The notes under the pieces: generated by a model
What the model was told of the DNA's origin: nothing
Database searches by the model: none
The model's input: the letters and a program-made list of their open reading frames with translations, nothing else
NCBI GenBank assembly: GCA_002338145.1
Contig: DDHP01000076.1
Location: forward strand, 1 to 8,032
Source: Deferribacteraceae bacterium UBA1873
GTDB taxonomy: Bacteria > Chrysiogenota > Deferribacteres > Deferribacterales > Flexistipitaceae
DNA: 8,032 nt
Reading direction: 5' to 3'
Made by a program: the position numbers and the translations under genes
Shown here: piece by piece, positions 7,110 to 8,032 of the stretch
Layout: each line of letters opens with the position of its first letter
How positions within the stretch are numbered: the first letter of the stretch is position 1

Positions 7110-7222
7110 AGACAAAATTTAATTTGAGGTCATTAGAAGTTGCAGAGGATTCTTTAATATTTAATAAGCACACTTGCATATTTGTTTGCTATATCGTTTC
7201 TTATAATAGAGATTTCTTCCCA

Positions 7223-7244
7223 AGCACTAAACGCTTTAAGTGCT
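7223..7244. repeat. Hairpin AGCACT/AGTGCT with CGC loop
   Basis: AGCACTAAA (7223-7231) and TTTAAGTGCT (7235-7244) pair over nine base pairs with one bulged A around the loop CGC. No T-run follows on either strand, so it is not a standard intrinsic terminator. It marks the low-coordinate edge of the repeat mosaic. Confidence 0.55.
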
Positions 7245-7261
7245 CGGTCGAAAGAATGCCT

Positions 7262-7328
7262 GCGGATAGCACCAGTCGTTTGGACTGGTAAATATGTGTA
7301 GCATCCTATTTATCCGCCTATGGCGGAT
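7262..7328. repeat. REP-like palindrome cluster
   Basis: Two perfect 7-bp hairpins are seen: ACCAGTC/GACTGGT (7271-7277 and 7283-7289, loop GTTTG) and ATCCGCC/GGCGGAT (7312-7318 and 7322-7328, loop TAT). In addition, GCGGATA (7262-7268) is complementary to TATCCGC (7311-7317), so an outer stem enclosing the first hairpin competes with the second hairpin. The arrangement resembles REP/BIME-type elements, but no transposase is in the window to support mobilisation. Confidence 0.6.
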
Positions 7329-7353
7329 GATAGACAGAAAATTGTCACCCCTG

Positions 7354-7403
7354 CCCTGTTAAATGCTGCCAGAGGCAGCCCATCGAAGATGGATTTAACA
7401 GGG
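7354..7403. repeat. Perfect three-way-junction palindromic element (50 nt)
   Basis: Outer arms CCCTGTTAAAT (7354-7364) and ATTTAACAGGG (7393-7403) are perfect 11-bp complements. They enclose two abutting perfect hairpins: GCTGCC/GGCAGC with loop AGA (7365-7379) and CCATC/GATGG with loop GAA (7380-7392). There is no unpaired base at the junction, so 44 of 50 nt are paired on paper and either strand can adopt the fold. No T-run or coding potential is attached. It could be a structured non-autonomous repeat or a protein-recognised DNA or RNA structure. Confidence 0.75.
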
Positions 7404-7441
7404 GCTAGCAAAGCAAAGAGGTCTTTTGCCAAACGGCGTCT

Positions 7442-7520
7442 GAGATCTCTCCGCTCCACTCCGTTCCGGTCGAGATGACACATTTGATACTTGTCATCCC
7501 GAGCGAAGCCGAGGGATCTC
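7442..7520. repeat. Inverted pair of two related interspersed repeat types
   Basis: The left arm (7442-7480) runs from GAGATCTCTCC to GAGATGACA. The right arm (7492-7520) runs from TGTCATCCCGAG to GAGGGATCTC. Read inverted, their ends agree (TGTCATC-CGA and GATCTC), but the middles differ in length (39 against 29 nt) and sequence. The left arm carries a degenerate CCGCTCC/ACTCC/GTTCC run. The arms are separated by 11 nt. From memory, sequences of both types are widespread interspersed repeats in bacterial genomes; this was not checked. Confidence 0.65.
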
Positions 7521-7580
7521 CAACTATATGCTAATAATTTCTGCGTTTCTGCTTAGGTCAAACCAATTGCCTTTTCACAA

Positions 7581-7659
7581 GTACCCCACCTATCCTCCCC
7601 TAAATTAGGAGAGGAACTGGCTTCTCCCCCTGAGTCAGGGGGAGATACAGAGGGGGTAC
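7581..7659. repeat. Two-hairpin element closed by an outer stem
   Basis: GTACCCC (7581-7587) pairs with GGGGTAC (7653-7659) around two hairpins. The first (7594-7614) pairs CCTCCCCTAA with TTAGGAGAGG with one mismatch. The second (7623-7645) has perfect 11-nt arms TCTCCCCCTGA and TCAGGGGGAGA around a single G. The topology repeats that of the 7354-7403 element with unrelated sequence and with 6-8 unpaired bases at each junction. Confidence 0.65.
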
Positions 7660-7689
7660 ATTCTGTTTTCAAACCAAGTACCGTGCATT

Positions 7690-7707
7690 GCAGGACTAAA
7701 GTCCTGC
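7690..7707. repeat. Perfect 8-bp palindrome GCAGGACT/AGTCCTGC
   Basis: The arms GCAGGACT (7690-7697) and AGTCCTGC (7700-7707) are separated by AA. The right half continues into a 16-nt sequence that recurs at 7807-7822 with 15 of 16 bases identical, so the element appears partly duplicated. Confidence 0.6.
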
Positions 7708-7714
7708 TTCCGAT

Positions 7715-7740
7715 ACTTAGCACTTAGCACTTAGCACTTA
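7715..7740. repeat. Tandem 7-mer (ACTTAGC), about 3.7 copies
   Basis: Three exact copies of ACTTAGC are followed by ACTTA, and a decayed copy ACTTAGTACTT follows at about 7744-7754. Similar degenerate words (CTTAGC, ACACTTAACACT) reappear near 7985-8006, so the unit may once have been more extensive. Confidence 0.75.
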
Positions 7741-7805
7741 AAACTTAGTACTTTTGAGCTTTTTTCACCAATAACAAATATACAAGTACACCAATCAACT
7801 AATCT

Positions 7806-7840
7806 TAAAGTCCTGCCTCCGAGCCGGATGTGGGGCTTTA
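7806..7840. repeat. Stem-loop TAAAGTCC/GGGCTTTA containing the second copy of a 16-nt repeat
   Basis: TAAAGTCC (7806-7813) pairs with GGGCTTTA (7833-7840) over eight base pairs including one G-T wobble, around a 19-nt loop. Positions 7807-7822 repeat 7698-7713 with one mismatch. Confidence 0.5.
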
Positions 7841-7856
7841 GAAGATAGGTAAAGGC

Positions 7857-7946
7857 AGAGGTAGAGGTGAAGGTTGAGGAAGTTGAATTAGTTGAGATGG
7901 TTGAGTGGGTATTTAACCTTGAACGTTGAACCTTGAACGTTGAACC
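7857..7946. repeat. Cytosine-free GGTTGA-like tract and 14-mer tandem repeat
   Basis: Positions 7857-7916 contain no C on the plus strand and consist of decayed hexamer-like units (GAGGTA, GAGGTG, AAGGTT, GTTGAG). They run directly into two exact copies of the 14-mer AACCTTGAACGTTG (7915-7928 and 7929-7942) plus AACC (7943-7946). The whole looks like a decaying minisatellite. Confidence 0.7.
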
Positions 7947-8032
7947 AACCTCCACATCCACTAAGTTGCTCTTGCTCCTCGGCCCTTAGCCCTAACACTT
8001 AACACTCTGTTAAATGACCTTTGGTCTATCAG

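Larger units (their letters stand above)
7002..8032. other. Gene-free region: promoter zone followed by a mosaic of short repeats
   Basis: No protein- or RNA-coding gene is supported in this 1031-nt stretch. Positions 7002-7200 are AT-rich upstream sequence of the operon. From about 7201 the composition becomes more GC-rich and consists of successive short palindromes and tandem repeats, unrelated to each other and separated by small unique spacers. They are listed individually in the other entries. An imperfect hairpin also lies at 7413-7429 and a minimal GACC/GGTC hairpin at 8016-8026. The reading frame at 7731-7961 on the minus strand translates repeats into low-complexity Ser/Thr and is not a gene. 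The gene on the far side is outside the window. Confidence 0.8.

Noticed and set aside
7223..7244. Intrinsic terminator
   Set aside because: There is a hairpin, but no T-run follows on either strand.
7262..7328. tRNA or tRNA-like gene
   Set aside because: Several stems suggest a cloverleaf at first sight. The stem lengths, the missing T-loop and anticodon-loop signatures and the competing pairings do not fit.
7442..7520. CRISPR array
   Set aside because: There are only two inverted, unequal repeat units with an 11-nt spacer. There is no direct-repeat periodicity and there are no cas genes.
7731..7961. 76-codon frame on the minus strand
   Set aside because: It is a translation of tandem and degenerate repeats, giving low-complexity Ser/Thr. 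There is no supporting Shine-Dalgarno or domain.
7201..8032. Insertion sequence with its own transposase
   Set aside because: No transposase frame is present. The repeats are short, heterogeneous and non-coding.

Overview
The window is about 8 kb of low-GC, AT-rich bacterial DNA. It holds one six-gene transcription unit on the minus strand, reading from about 7001 down to 16, followed at high coordinates by roughly 1 kb without genes. Multihaem c-type cytochromes, an NHL-propeller lipoprotein and a sigma-54-type two-component system point to an anaerobic, respiring Gram-negative bacterium with an outer membrane. AT-rich composition together with this gene content fits the Deferribacterota (Flexistipes/Deferribacter relatives) or a low-GC Desulfuromonadia-like lineage. 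That placement is inference only, because no taxonomic marker gene is present.

Layout in transcription order (minus strand): (1) a GTG-started, exported 15-haem doubled-CXXCH cytochrome (7001-5691); (2) an exported thioredoxin-fold protein that has lost its CXXC, fused to a TPR domain (5639-4692); (3) an exported octahaem cytochrome with an N-terminal Ig-like beta domain (4738-3791), overlapping gene 2 by 47 nt; (4) a six-bladed NHL-type beta-propeller lipoprotein (3779-2685); (5) a membrane sensor histidine kinase (2677-1310); (6) an NtrC-type response regulator with receiver, AAA+ and Fis-type HTH domains (1335-16), overlapping gene 5 by 26 nt. Gaps are otherwise 51, 11 and 7 nt and each gene has its own Shine-Dalgarno, so a single polycistronic operon is likely. 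No terminator is visible before the window edge.

Working model (inference): genes 1 and 3 supply up to 23 covalently bound haems outside the cytoplasmic membrane. Genes 2 and 4 are non-redox scaffold or assembly partners. The two-component system encoded last senses a periplasmic or membrane signal and activates sigma-54 RNA polymerase. A GG-N10-GC (-24/-12) element lies 41-56 nt upstream of the first start codon, so the operon may activate itself. No porin, quinol oxidase, pilin or haem-ligation gene is in view, so the electron donor, the acceptor and the final location of the cytochromes cannot be read here.

The gene-free stretch 7002-8032 has two parts. Positions 7002-7200 carry the promoter region. 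Positions 7201-8032 are a mosaic of unrelated short palindromic and tandem repeats. They include a 50-nt element that folds on paper into a three-way junction with no unpaired junction bases (7354-7403), a second two-hairpin element closed by an outer stem (7581-7659), an inverted pair of two repeat types (7442-7520), and 7-nt and 14-nt tandem repeats. I see no gene in it.
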